Shown here piece by piece: positions 1 through 8,624 of a stretch of DNA of 64,000 nucleotides. The number at the start of each line of letters is the position of its first letter. Position 1 is the first letter of the stretch. The translations under genes were made by a program, and so were the position numbers. The notes below the pieces were generated by a model. That model made no database searches and was not told the origin of the DNA. It was given only the letters and a program-made list of their open reading frames with translations. This stretch comes from Bacillaceae bacterium S4-13-56 (GTDB lineage Bacteria; Bacillota; Bacilli; Bacillales; JAWJLM01): assembly GCA_040191315.1 (NCBI GenBank), contig JAWJLM010000004.1, positions 62,001 to 126,000 of the forward strand, given 5' to 3'.

Positions 1-41
1 ATCTAAGAAACCGTTCTAGATTTAGGCGGCGTCTTATAAAG

Positions 42-75
42 AAGCAGAAGTTTTATCAAAACTTCTGCTTTTCTT
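42..75 (+). terminator. Rho-independent terminator
   Basis: A hairpin with an 11-bp arm (GCAGAAGTTTT and its complement) and a tiny loop is followed by TTTTC. It probably ends a gene lying to the left of the window. Confidence 0.7.
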
Positions 76-95
76 ACAAGATAAAACTTTAAATT

Positions 96-282
96 TGTCT
101 AGCTCCATCGAAAAAGCATCATCGAGTAATCTTCGAAGTTTTTGCCCCAAGTAAGCGCACGAAGGGAAGCTACTTAGAGCTACTTCGCAGAAACAAGTGC
201 TTTTCTTGTTTTGAGGGGCAGCCTATCGACTAGAGTCGGTTCCCTCCTCTCCTTCGATAAGTCAACATCGATGAAGGAATTC
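96..282. repeat. Dispersed intergenic repeat R2, copy 1
   Basis: This segment starts with TGTCTAGCTCC and ends near ATCGATGAAGGA. It matches 46328-46490 almost base for base in blocks, including the hairpin-forming AACAAG...CTTGTT segment and the block GACTAGAGTCGGTTCCCTCC. No open frame is conserved between the copies. Repeats opening with this word are common in Bacillus intergenic regions; their function is unknown to me. Confidence 0.75.
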
Positions 283-319
283 AAACGCTTACCTATTGCT
301 AACGGGTTATCGGAAGAGT

Positions 320-342
320 AAAGCTACCAAAATGGTAGCTTT
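320..342. terminator. Possible bidirectional terminator
   Basis: AAAGCTACC and its complement flank a 4-base loop directly after the stop of the regulator gene on the minus strand. The T-run is weak on both sides, so function is uncertain. Confidence 0.45.
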
Positions 343-693
343 CTAGTATTTATTACTTTGCTGCAATTTCTCCATTTTATGCAAAGTATGCTTTGTACCC
401 CATTCATGCATTGCTTCTAGTATTGGTTCCAAGCTCCTTCCGTATTCTGTAATCGAATATTCCACCTTGGGAGGAACTTGGGGGTATACAACACGCTGAA
501 TAATATCCTCATCTTCTAATTCACGTAATTGGTTAGTCAACATCTTTTGGGTAATTCCGGGCATACTTCGCTTTAATTCACTGAATCTTTGAGTACCGTT
601 CTTTAGTAAATTCAATAAAATAATTGGTTTCCATTTCCCAACTAATATGCCTAAAGCATCTTCTACTCGACACAATTCTGGTTCTATATTCAT
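343..693 (-). CDS. HxlR/DUF24-family transcriptional regulator
   Basis: A 116-residue winged-helix regulator, the normal length for the HxlR family. The sequence shows the family core [13 protein letters not shown], the recognition region [20 protein letters not shown] and the wing [12 protein letters not shown]. Cys8 lies where many members (HypR, YodB) carry a redox- or electrophile-sensing cysteine; sensing here is inference. The ATG has AAAGGAG nine bases upstream. The gene is divergent from the flavin monooxygenase across a 134-bp gap, so it most likely controls that gene and itself. The ligand is not known. Confidence 0.9.
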   Translation of the reverse strand: MNIEPELCRVEDALGILVGKWKPIILLNLLKNGTQRFSELKRSMPGITQKMLTNQLRELEDEDIIQRVVYPQVPPKVEYSITEYGRSLEPILEAMHEWGTKHTLHKMEKLQQSNKY

Positions 694-737
694 CCCAATT
701 TCTCCTTTAGTATCTTTTTGTATACTATACCACTTTT

Positions 738-749
738 AAGTGCGTACTT
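738..749. promoter_or_regulatory. Candidate HxlR operator
   Basis: The inverted repeat AAGTGCGTACTT lies in the divergent gap between the HxlR gene and the monooxygenase, inside a longer AT-rich partial dyad. HxlR regulators usually bind such dyads beside their own gene. Assignment is by position only. Confidence 0.4.
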
Positions 750-827
750 ATTAAAAAGATATTTATAAGTCATAATAACATTGTCAGTTGAAAATAAACA
801 ACTTTATATAAAGGTAGGTTGAATAAG

Positions 828-1886
828 ATGGAAAATTATCGAATCGACAAAAGTAAAGGTCTAGAATTCGGTCTTTATACATTAGGTGACCACATGCCAA
901 ACCCTAATACTAGTGAACGTATTTCAGCTAAGCAACGGATTAATGAAATTATTGAATTAGCTAAGTTAGCTGAACAAGCAGGTATCGATTTTTATGGTGT
1001 TGGGGAAAGTCATCAACAGTATTTTACTACTCAGGCACATACTGTTGTTTTATCAGCTATTGCCCAAGCAACAGAAAAAATAAAAATAGGTAGTTCTTCG
1101 ACGATTATCAGTACATTAGACCCTGTTCGTTTGTATGAGGATTTTGCGACTATCGACTTGATTTCGGATGGTCGTGCTGAGATTGTTGCTGGTCGTGCTT
1201 CTCGTATAGGGCTCTTTGAGTTATTAGGATATAATATACGTGATTATGAAGCATTATTTGAGGAAAAATTTGAACTATTGCTAAAGCTCAATGAAGAAGA
1301 ATTAGTTAATTGGAGCGGGCAATTTAGAGAGCCGTTAAGGAATGCTGAAATCTTACCCCGACCAAAAACTGGTTCACTTCCAATTTGGCGTGCGGTGGGC
1401 GGTAATCCCGCAAGTGCGATAAAGGCTGGTTATGCAGGCGTTCCGATGACACTTGCTACATTAGGAGGTCCTGCAAGTGTTTTCAAAAGATCGATTGATG
1501 CTTATAGAGAGGTTTTAAAGAGTAATGGTTTTGATCCAGATAGTTTACCTGTTGCAACAACAGGACTATTTTATGTGGCAGAAACAACGCAGGAGGCACT
1601 TAAGGAATATTATCCTTATATTAATCAAGGAGTAATCTTAGCCAACGGTCAAGGGTTTTCGAAGCAATTGTGGGCACAAGGGGCTGATGTTCGCAATGTC
1701 ATAAACGTAGGAAGTCCACAGCAAATTATTGAAAAAATTCTTTATCAATATGAGTTGTTTGGGCATCAGCGTTATCTCGCACAAATCGATTTGGGTGGTG
1801 TACCATTCGACAAATTAGCCAAGAACATTGAACTTATTGGTACAGAAATTTTACCAGCAATCAGAAAGTATACCGCAAAAAAATAG
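828..1886 (+). CDS. LLM-class flavin-dependent oxidoreductase (bacterial luciferase-like)
   Basis: A 352-residue TIM-barrel monooxygenase of the luciferase-like superfamily. Family features are the N-terminal strand GLEFGLYTLGDH, the motif AGIDFYGVGESHQQYF, KIKIGSSSTIISTLDPVRLYEDFATIDLIS split over the middle strands, and GRAEIVAGRAS. Such enzymes use reduced FMN from a partner reductase and oxygen; the substrate cannot be read. The ATG at 828 is chosen because AAGGTAGG ends nine bases before it; a TTG three codons earlier would touch that site. The HxlR gene is divergent upstream and an FMN reductase lies 1.1 kb downstream beyond an IS remnant. Confidence 0.88.
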   Translation: MENYRIDKSKGLEFGLYTLGDHMPNPNTSERISAKQRINEIIELAKLAEQAGIDFYGVGESHQQYFTTQAHTVVLSAIAQATEKIKIGSSSTIISTLDPVRLYEDFATIDLISDGRAEIVAGRASRIGLFELLGYNIRDYEALFEEKFELLLKLNEEELVNWSGQFREPLRNAEILPRPKTGSLPIWRAVGGNPASAIKAGYAGVPMTLATLGGPASVFKRSIDAYREVLKSNGFDPDSLPVATTGLFYVAETTQEALKEYYPYINQGVILANGQGFSKQLWAQGADVRNVINVGSPQQIIEKILYQYELFGHQRYLAQIDLGGVPFDKLAKNIELIGTEILPAIRKYTAKK

Positions 1887-1980
1887 TAGGATATAAGTCT
1901 GAAATAAACCACTGATGTTTTAATTAAATAAGCCATCACAGGATGACTCTTTTGATAAATTATGGAATAAAGAGCAAACT

Positions 1981-2760
1981 CTAAGTTATTGATTCCGTAA
2001 TTCGAAAACCTTGGGACTTGGCCAATGCGATTGCTTGTTCAATCGTGATTTCACGGCTTACTGGAAGAACATCGGCTTTCTTATATAGATCTGGATTATA
2101 AGGTTCTTCTTTCTTTAAAATGTGGTAAATTAACTGTTAACAACATTCGTGCTATAGTGATAATTGCACGTTTGTGACCACGACGTTTTTGATTCTTAAA
2201 TAGCGGTTTCGGATTTCGGGATGCTTATCGCTTTTGACTACAGCCGTATCACACTGTACCAAAAGGGGCTTGATATATATCCCTGCTCTTGAAACCCTTG
2301 CTGACTTTTTCTTGCTGGCACTTTCGTTATTCGTAGGTGTTAGTCCTGCTCAGGAACATAAATGTTTAGCAGTCGGAAACACGTCCATATCGGCACCTAT
2401 ATCTGAAACCACAGCAATGGCTGAAAAGGTGTTTTCAAAAGATGGAACAGTTAAGATCAAGTTAATTTCTTCTGTGTAGGGCTCGGCAAGAGAAAGGATA
2501 AGCTTTTCAAGATCTGCTTTACGTTTTTGAAGATTGTCATAATGTTCTTTAATCACAGCTAACTTCCCTGCTTGTTCAGGTGTAATAAAACCATCAATGG
2601 CAAGTTTTAACTCTGGAATCTTGTCCTTCATCGAACCGTGAATAAGTGGTTCGATATTAAAATCTGTATCTGTTGGATCTTCTAGGAGCTACTCAATAAT
2701 ATTCATGGAACTCTTTCCAAAGGTATCTGACACCGTATTGCCCAGCAGTAAACGAGTAAT
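1981..2760 (-). pseudogene. IS110-family transposase remnant
   Basis: Reading leftward, successive frames give the C-terminal half of an IS110-type (DEDD) transposase: TVSDTFGKSSMNIIE, then PELKLAIDGFITPEQAGKL, then VPSFENTFSAIAVVSDIGAD, FPTAKHLCS-stop-AGLTP, RVSRAGIYIKPLLVQC and finally RGHKRAIITIARMLLT ending near 1981. The tryptophan of the SWAGL motif is a TGA stop, another stop lies near 2690 and a frameshift lies near 2190. The N-terminal catalytic domain is missing. The element is dead and separates the monooxygenase from the flavin reductase. Confidence 0.78.
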
Positions 2761-2992
2761 GTTTATACAAAGGTAAGTCTGCGTGCTCGAAGTCACACTT
2801 ATTTGTGCTTGAAAAGGCAATCTACACATATAAATTGCGGTCACTCCGCTTTCGGAATAGGCCCACTCACCTCACGTGGTTTGTAGTTAACTGAACATCC
2901 CTATAAGTCTAGAATAATAAAAAAGTCGCTCAGCACAAGTTTATTTCATACCATTTTGTGCCTTGAGCGAAGCGAAAGGAATGGGTATAAAT

Positions 2993-3559
2993 ATGAAAAT
3001 TGTTGGAATATCTGGTTCAATTGTCGGTTCTAAAACAAGAACAGCAATGAATTATCTTTCTAAAGAAATATCAGAGAAGTATCCAGAAGCCGAATATACA
3101 ATCATTGATTTAGCGGAATATAATGTTCGGTTTAGTGATGGGCGAAATTACTTGGATTATGAAGGAGATACCGCATTTGTAACAAAACAGATTATGGAAG
3201 CAGATGCTATTGTGATTGGAACCCCTATTTTTCAGGCTTCTATTCCTGGTACATTAAAGAACATTTTCGATTTATTACCTGTAAATGCATTTCGTGATAA
3301 AGTAGTAAGCGTTCTTGTAACAGCAGGTTCATCTAAGCATTATTTGGTGGTAGAACAACAACTAAAACCGATTATGGCGTATATGAAAGCACAAATTGTT
3401 CAGACATACGTATTTATCGAGGAAAAAGATTTTCAACAAAAAGAAATTATTAATGATGATGTGATATTCCGCATCAATCGTTTGGTGGAAGATACAGTAG
3501 TATTGACCGAAACATATACCAGCATTCGTAAAGCTAAAGAAGCGGAATACGATTTTTAA
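2993..3559 (+). CDS. NAD(P)H-dependent FMN reductase
   Basis: A flavodoxin-fold flavin reductase of 188 residues in the SsuE/NADPH-dependent FMN reductase family. The N-terminus KIVGISGSIVGSKTRTAMNY carries the FMN-phosphate loop (GSxxxxSxT type), and ADAIVIGTPIFQASIPGTLKN is the family's second flavin motif. I choose the ATG at 2993 because AAAGGA lies 12 bases upstream; the ATG at 2981 abuts that site. The protein is a natural partner for the luciferase-like monooxygenase upstream, forming a two-component flavin system, although an IS remnant now separates them. Confidence 0.88.
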   Translation: MKIVGISGSIVGSKTRTAMNYLSKEISEKYPEAEYTIIDLAEYNVRFSDGRNYLDYEGDTAFVTKQIMEADAIVIGTPIFQASIPGTLKNIFDLLPVNAFRDKVVSVLVTAGSSKHYLVVEQQLKPIMAYMKAQIVQTYVFIEEKDFQQKEIINDDVIFRINRLVEDTVVLTETYTSIRKAKEAEYDF

Positions 3560-3600
3560 ATGAAATTCGAAAGACAAATAGGCAAGTTTTAATAAGGGAA

Positions 3601-3627
3601 AGAGGTTGCAAGGGCAACCTCTTTCTA
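3601..3627 (+). terminator. Rho-independent terminator of the flavin reductase gene
   Basis: A perfect 9-bp stem (AGAGGTTGC / GCAACCTCT) with a 4-base loop is followed by TTCT, 41 bases after the stop codon. Confidence 0.8.
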
Positions 3628-3689
3628 TTAATCAATACAGTATAATAAACTTGAAATAATGAATGTGAAGTAATTCACTTAAAGCAACG

Positions 3690-3985
3690 GTGTACGCGAC
3701 AAGCTCTGTTATAAACGCTTTCTAGCGTGAAAATACAGGAAGTTTACTAGAAAAGCTTCAACTATACAACGGAGGATTGGAACGATGGAACCAAGTTTCC
3801 TGAAACAATCCCATCAAGACTCCTAATGCGTAGTGATTGACAGATTACGGGGTTCGAAGCAAGAGTAGATTCGGCAGAAGGAAGGCTAGAGCCATTTCGT
3901 TAGAAAAGGTACGCTAACTGATATGCCGCATGGCTGAAAAACTAGATAAGGTGAGAATGTTCCAAATAGAAGTGAACTGACCAAC
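3690..3985 (+). mobile_element. Probable 5' fragment of a group II intron
   Basis: The stretch starts GTGTACGCGACAAG, close to the GUGYG-type 5' end of group II introns. It contains GAATGGATTCGGCAGAAGG-like sequence at 3861-3882 (AGATTCGGCAGAAGGAAGG in fact), then CGTTAGAAAAGGTACGC, resembling domain I of bacterial introns. No maturase frame and no domain V/VI is present, so it is a truncated remnant. It follows a terminator hairpin, a known insertion preference of class C introns. The assignment rests on remembered family pattern and needs a covariance-model search. Confidence 0.42.
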
Positions 3986-3989
3986 TTCC

Positions 3990-4171
3990 GTATGTACTGG
4001 TTATTATATGATCAAGCTTTAGAATATACAGAACTGACAGGAAAAGAAACTGTTATCGACGTCTGTTGTGGGATTGGTACGATTTCCTTATTCTTGGCTC
4101 AACAAGCAAAAAAAGTTTATGGAATTGAAATTGTACCTGAAGCCGTCGATGACGCAAAGCGAGCAGTGTAA
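3990..4171 (+). pseudogene. Fragment of a 23S rRNA (uracil-5-)-methyltransferase (RlmD/RlmCD type)
   Basis: One frame reads [16 protein letters not shown], then [20 protein letters not shown] and [19 protein letters not shown] before a stop. This is the S-adenosylmethionine-binding core of the TrmA/RlmD family, normally about 460 residues. The motif usually reads DxYCGIGT; here the residue before the Cys is also Cys. Both N-terminal TRAM domain and C-terminal catalytic Cys region are missing. It directly follows the intron-like fragment, so a deletion has fused the two. Confidence 0.75.
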
Positions 4172-4190
4172 GGAATATACGAATTTAGGA

Positions 4191-4269
4191 CTTCACCAAC
4201 AAGGAGTAAAAATTTAATGTTTTATTTTCATAGCAGTAGTACCCCCCACAGGTTGAAGTTTCACTTTAT
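4191..4269. repeat. TTTAT-element, internally deleted copy H
   Basis: The left part matches the nested segment and left arm of the copy at 7134-7365 (CAATAAGGATG-like, ATTTAATGTTTTATTTTCAT, then GCAGTAGTACCCCCCAC). It jumps straight to the right end TTGAAGTTTCACTTTAT. The central hairpin and right arm are deleted. Confidence 0.7.
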
Positions 4270-4368
4270 CATCTTGAAGGTCAGGCACCCATTAATAAAC
4301 GTAGAACTATAATACATGTAATAGAAGAAATGCGCACAAAATATCTCTAAAAGATGATGGAGATGTGA

Positions 4369-5187
4369 ATGATGGTGTTGAATCAACAGTATATAGATGT
4401 TTGTAATGTAAAAATTTATTGTGAATATTCAATAAATGAAAAACCCCCTCTTTTTTTAATTCATGGCTTAGCTTCTTCAGTTTATACCTTTAATCTTCTT
4501 ATCCCTTTATTAAAGGAACGATTTACTATAATTGCGATTGACTTACCCGGATTTGGTAGGAGTGAAAAATCATCTTCCTTTGTGTATTCCTTTAAAAATT
4601 TTGCCAAGATTGTTTTAGGTTGTATTGACTATTTTCGTTTAAAAGATGTGAGTATTGTTGGACATTCGATGGGTGGTCAAATTGCATTAAATGCGGCGAA
4701 AATGAGTCCTGAAAAAATAAAGAATTTAGTATTACTATCTAGTTCTGGATATTTAAAGAGAGCAAACACAATATTAAGGTGGTGCACGTACCTTCCTTTT
4801 TTTAATTATTTCGTAAAACGAAAGGTGAAAAGTAAAGACGTTAGGGAGTATCTACAAAATGTTTTTTATAAACAATCTTTCATTACGGAAAATTATATTG
4901 AGGAATATGGAAAACCCTTAAAGGAAGATGGTTTTTATGTTTCTCTTACAAGATTGTTAAGACACCGAGAAGGAGACTTATCAAGGGAAGAATTAAAAAC
5001 TATTTCTCTCCCTACACTATTGCTTTGGGGAGAAGAAGACCAAGTCACACCAGTGAAAATTGGTTATCAATTAGTGAAAGACTTGCCAAATGCAAAGCTT
5101 GTCACATTTGAAAAGACGGGTCATTTAATTACAGAAGAGCGTTCAAATGAGGTGTATAAACAAATTTTAGCCCACGCCTTGAAGTGA
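4369..5187 (+). CDS. Alpha/beta-fold hydrolase
   Basis: A 272-residue alpha/beta hydrolase. The oxyanion loop is FLIHGLASS, the nucleophile elbow is GHSMGG with Ser100, the acid lies in LLWGEEDQVTP, and the base is the His in FEKTGHLI near the C-terminus. It has no signal peptide, so it acts in the cytoplasm or at the inner face of the membrane. The start has GGAG six bases upstream, and a second ATG follows at once. It precedes genes for membrane lipid handling, but the substrate is unknown. Confidence 0.88.
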   Translation: MMVLNQQYIDVCNVKIYCEYSINEKPPLFLIHGLASSVYTFNLLIPLLKERFTIIAIDLPGFGRSEKSSSFVYSFKNFAKIVLGCIDYFRLKDVSIVGHSMGGQIALNAAKMSPEKIKNLVLLSSSGYLKRANTILRWCTYLPFFNYFVKRKVKSKDVREYLQNVFYKQSFITENYIEEYGKPLKEDGFYVSLTRLLRHREGDLSREELKTISLPTLLLWGEEDQVTPVKIGYQLVKDLPNAKLVTFEKTGHLITEERSNEVYKQILAHALK

Positions 5188-5201
5188 AGTAATATGTGAA
5201 G

Positions 5202-5233
5202 CGCAATGTTTTTAAATAAAGCATTGCGATTTT
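5202..5233 (+). terminator. Rho-independent terminator
   Basis: CGCAATG and CATTGCG form the stem, followed by ATTTTT, shortly after the hydrolase stop codon. Confidence 0.65.
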
Positions 5234-5353
5234 TGCGTTTTTAGAAAAGAGTAAATTTACAATTTTCAAAAAAAAATTTACATGATCTTGATATATCTTT
5301 AATATTTGCCATTTAAGATGAAAGTAAATCATAAAAAGGAGGTGGCCTATACG

Positions 5354-5884
5354 TTGAAAGGAGTAAAAGGATTATATCATTATGATTGCTTTGTATTTTT
5401 ATACTTGAACCAATACTTTGACTATCGTTTCATTAAGTGGTATTTCTCCAAGATCACCCACCTAGGAGGAGCTGTAGTAACCATTACAGGGTCCTTGCTT
5501 CTTATATTGTTGGGAGACACCACACTTCGAATATGTGGGTTAGCATCTGCTCTTGCACTTACGGTAAGTCATATACCCGTGCATATTCTAAAAAAGATCT
5601 ACCCAAGACATAGACCCTATATCGTAGTTCTTAACACCAAAGTTATCGAGAAGCCTCTAAAAGACTATTCCTTTCCTTCTGGTCATACAACAGCTATTTT
5701 TTCAGTCATTATTCCTCTTATCATGTACACGAATTTTGATATTTTATTATTTATTTTAGCATTTTCTGTAGGTCTTTCCCGAATTGTATTAGGGCTTCAT
5801 TATCCAAGTGATGTTTTAGTTGGCTCCATTTTAGGAATGTTAACCGGTATTATTTCTGTTTTTATCGTTAACTTTTTCATCTGA
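5354..5884 (+). CDS. PAP2-family membrane phosphatase
   Basis: A 176-residue membrane protein with the three-part phosphatase signature of the PAP2 superfamily: KKIYPRHRP, PSGHTTA and SRIVLGLHYPSD, whose His residues are the nucleophile and acid. Several hydrophobic segments flank these motifs. The TTG at 5354 is preferred because AAGGAGG ends 11 bases upstream; an upstream TTG at 5306 would put that site inside the gene. Likely substrates are lipid phosphates such as undecaprenyl pyrophosphate or phosphatidic acid. The glycosyltransferase follows 13 bases later, so the two are probably co-transcribed. Confidence 0.86.
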   Translation: MKGVKGLYHYDCFVFLYLNQYFDYRFIKWYFSKITHLGGAVVTITGSLLLILLGDTTLRICGLASALALTVSHIPVHILKKIYPRHRPYIVVLNTKVIEKPLKDYSFPSGHTTAIFSVIIPLIMYTNFDILLFILAFSVGLSRIVLGLHYPSDVLVGSILGMLTGIISVFIVNFFI

Positions 5885-5897
5885 AGGGGGAATTCAA

Positions 5898-7043
5898 ATG
5901 AGGATTGCTATTTTTACAGATACTTATAAACCACAAGTAAATGGTGTTTCGATGACGCTACAACGGTTTGCAAATTATCTAGAGAGAAGAAATTTCGAAT
6001 ACCAATTGTTTGTTCCAGAGGCAAAAGAGGATGATTTGTATAGTAGTCAAATTCATCGTTTTACGAGTATGCCATTTTTATTTTATCCTGAATGTCGTTT
6101 TACTTTCCCAAATTTTTATCAAATTAAAAAGGAATTAAAACAATTCAACCCAGATTTAATTCATATTGCTACTCCTTTTAATATAGGTCTTAGCGGACTT
6201 TATTATGGATCGAAGTTAAAAATTCCTATTGTGGGTTCCTACCATACACATTTCAATCGCTATTTAGACTATTACAATTTGCAATTAATGTCCAATGTGA
6301 TTTGGAAATACATGCGATGGTTTCACCAACCTTTTTTAAAAACGTTTGTCCCTTCCCACGAAACAAAAAGAGAATTACTTCAACATGGGTTTAACAATAT
6401 AGGTATATGGAGTAGAGGAGTGGACTGTGAGAAGTTTAAGCCGGATTATACGACAGAGGCATTACGTGAAAAACACGGTATAAAAGAAAAATTTATTCTT
6501 ACGTATGTCGGTAGGTTAGCCCCTGAGAAAGATTTGGATATTTTAATGAAGGTTGCTCATCAACTAACACCTGAGATTAAGAAACATATTCATTGGCTCA
6601 TTGTTGGAGATGGACCGATGAAAGAAAAATTGGAATTAGAAGCTACAGACAATATGACCTTTACAGGGTATTTGAAGGGTAAAGAATTAGCACAAACATA
6701 TGCTGGATCCACCTTATTCGTCTTTCCTTCAACAACCGAAACATTTGGAAATGTGGTATTAGAATCATTAGCGAGTGGTACACCGGCTATATGTGCTAAA
6801 TCAGGAGGAGTCCAAGAGATCGTAACAGATCAAAAGACGGGTTTACTCTGCAGGCCAAGAAATATAGAAGACTTTAGAATAGCAATTTCCAAATTAATAG
6901 AAAATGAAGCTCTAGTTCAGCAAATGAGTTATGAAGCCCGAAATTTTGCGTTAAGCAGGTCCTGGGATGATATTTTTGATGATTTGGTCGCTCAGTATGA
7001 AGAAGTATTGTTAGATGATCAACAAATTATCTCTTATGCCTAA
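5898..7043 (+). CDS. GT4-family glycosyltransferase
   Basis: A 381-residue GT-B glycosyltransferase. The N-terminal acceptor domain starts RIAIFTDTYKPQVNGVSMTL, a hallmark of lipid- or inositol-mannosyltransferase-like GT4 enzymes. The C-terminal nucleotide-sugar domain carries TYVGRLAPEKDLDIL and the EX7E motif in ETFGNVVLESLASGTPA. No membrane segment is visible. It sits between a PAP2 phosphatase and a diacylglycerol glucosyltransferase-like gene, which suggests glycolipid synthesis; donor and acceptor are not determined. The strong GAAGGGGG site precedes its ATG. Confidence 0.88.
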   Translation: MRIAIFTDTYKPQVNGVSMTLQRFANYLERRNFEYQLFVPEAKEDDLYSSQIHRFTSMPFLFYPECRFTFPNFYQIKKELKQFNPDLIHIATPFNIGLSGLYYGSKLKIPIVGSYHTHFNRYLDYYNLQLMSNVIWKYMRWFHQPFLKTFVPSHETKRELLQHGFNNIGIWSRGVDCEKFKPDYTTEALREKHGIKEKFILTYVGRLAPEKDLDILMKVAHQLTPEIKKHIHWLIVGDGPMKEKLELEATDNMTFTGYLKGKELAQTYAGSTLFVFPSTTETFGNVVLESLASGTPAICAKSGGVQEIVTDQKTGLLCRPRNIEDFRIAISKLIENEALVQQMSYEARNFALSRSWDDIFDDLVAQYEEVLLDDQQIISYA

Positions 7044-7133
7044 ATTAGCTCAATTAAAAGGGAATTCAGTGGGAATCGCACTTTTTTATGCGCGCGACTA
7101 TAGTAGATGAAATCCGGAATTATTTTATTCAAA

Positions 7134-7365
7134 TTTATCCCGAATGAACAGGCAGCCAACCGTGAAGCAAGCTTCACCAATAAGGATGAAAAATTTAATG
7201 TTTTATTTTCATGGCAGTAATACCCCCACCTCAAGTCTTAACTGAAATGAAAAGAGTAGGTGGGGATAAACTGCCTAAATGTCCGATTGATTCAAGTGCC
7301 TTTAGGTCATAATCTAGGGTGCTGACAATCAGCGGGGACGACCACTAATTGAAGTTCAACTTTAT
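7134..7365. repeat. TTTAT-element, copy A (nested segment on the left arm)
   Basis: The copy starts TTTATCCCGAATGAAC and ends TTCAACTTTAT. A long imperfect hairpin (ACCCCCACCT...AGGTGGGG) lies in the middle and a second one (ACAATCAGCGG...CCACTAATTG) at the right end. A segment of about 62 bp containing GAAGCAAGCTTC is inserted in the left arm, in the opposite sense to copies B, D and G. Confidence 0.85.
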
Positions 7366-7448
7366 GAGGAATAGCATCTTTTGAATTCACAAACTAGCAC
7401 TCCTTTAGTTATTTATACTTATTACAATTTATTAAGAGGTGAGTCTTG

Positions 7449-8624
7449 ATGTTATCAAGCCCAAAGGTACTAATACTTACTGGGAGTTATGGAAATGGGC
7501 ACTTGCAAGTCACTAGAACACTTTCAGAAACTTTTAAAAGGAAAGGCATTAATAATATTGTTGTATCTGATTTATTTTTAGAAGCTCATCCAACTCTCAC
7601 CAGTATTACAAAGTCTTTTTATATAATGAGCTATACGTACGGTCAAAGACTTTACGGATTATTTTATTATGGTGGAAACAAACAAAGTATCCTTTCCAAA
7701 ACGGCATTCATTCATAAATTAGGTATGCAAAAGCTAGAAGAGATTGTAGAAAATGAAAAACCGGATATAATTGTTAATACATTTCCAATGCTCGTTGTGC
7801 CAGAATTTCGGAAAAAGAAAGGTGTAACCATCCCGATATTCAATATATTGACTGATTTTTGTGCGCATAAAAACTGGATTCATGAAGAAATTGATCGATA
7901 TTATGTAGCAACTGAAGAATTAAAACAGGATATAATGAACAGTAATGTGCCACTATCAAATATCAGGGTTACAGGCATCCCCATTCAACCCCAATTTGAA
8001 GAGGATCTAGAAAAACAGGAGATTCTTCATAAATATGATCTGAAAAAAGATAGTGAAGTTATTCTAATTATCGCTGGAGCTTTTGGTGTACTAAAAGATA
8101 TGGAAGAGATTGTTGCTAAACTTTCAAAAGAACATCGGTATCAGGTTGTGGTGGTGTGTGGTAAAAATGAAAAATTAAGAAAAAAATTAACAAATCGATT
8201 TTTGAACACTCCAAGAATAAAAATTTTGGGCTACTCCAATCATTTATATGAATTAATGAGTGTGGCTTCTATAATGGTGACAAAACCAGGCGGTATCACG
8301 TTGAGTGAAGCATTAGCTATAAAAACTCCTTTAGTTTTATATCGGTCAGTACCGGGACAGGAGCTTGAAAATGCATGTTATTTTGAAAGAAAAGGTGCCG
8401 CTTTCCTTGTGAATGATCCAACTGCTTTGATTGAAAAGATTACTCAAATAACGAGAGACTCACATTTACAAAATGAAATGAAACTAAATATGAAAAAAAT
8501 TCATAATCCTAACGCAGCAAGTGTTATTTGTACTGATATCCTCCAATTTTTAGAAAAAAATCCAGGTGACCATTTGTTAGAAGGAGGGTCTCTGGAATAT
8601 GATTCTATTAGTGAGTGGGGATAG
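7449..8624 (+). CDS. ugtP: Diacylglycerol glucosyltransferase-like protein (MGDG synthase family)
   Basis: A 391-residue GT28 enzyme. The N-terminal motif TGSYGNGHLQVTRTL and the segment MSYTYGQRLYGLFYYGG are typical of UgtP/YpfP and plant MGDG synthases; the C-terminal donor site reads MVTKPGGITLSEALAIKTP. Staphylococcal YpfP has nearly this length and is encoded directly before the flippase LtaA, as here. The likely role is adding glucose to diacylglycerol for glycolipids and lipoteichoic-acid anchors. The ATG at 7449 has AGAGGTGAG just upstream; the TTG at 7446 is too close. It overlaps the next gene by 26 bases. Confidence 0.8.
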   Translation: MLSSPKVLILTGSYGNGHLQVTRTLSETFKRKGINNIVVSDLFLEAHPTLTSITKSFYIMSYTYGQRLYGLFYYGGNKQSILSKTAFIHKLGMQKLEEIVENEKPDIIVNTFPMLVVPEFRKKKGVTIPIFNILTDFCAHKNWIHEEIDRYYVATEELKQDIMNSNVPLSNIRVTGIPIQPQFEEDLEKQEILHKYDLKKDSEVILIIAGAFGVLKDMEEIVAKLSKEHRYQVVVVCGKNEKLRKKLTNRFLNTPRIKILGYSNHLYELMSVASIMVTKPGGITLSEALAIKTPLVLYRSVPGQELENACYFERKGAAFLVNDPTALIEKITQITRDSHLQNEMKLNMKKIHNPNAASVICTDILQFLEKNPGDHLLEGGSLEYDSISEWG

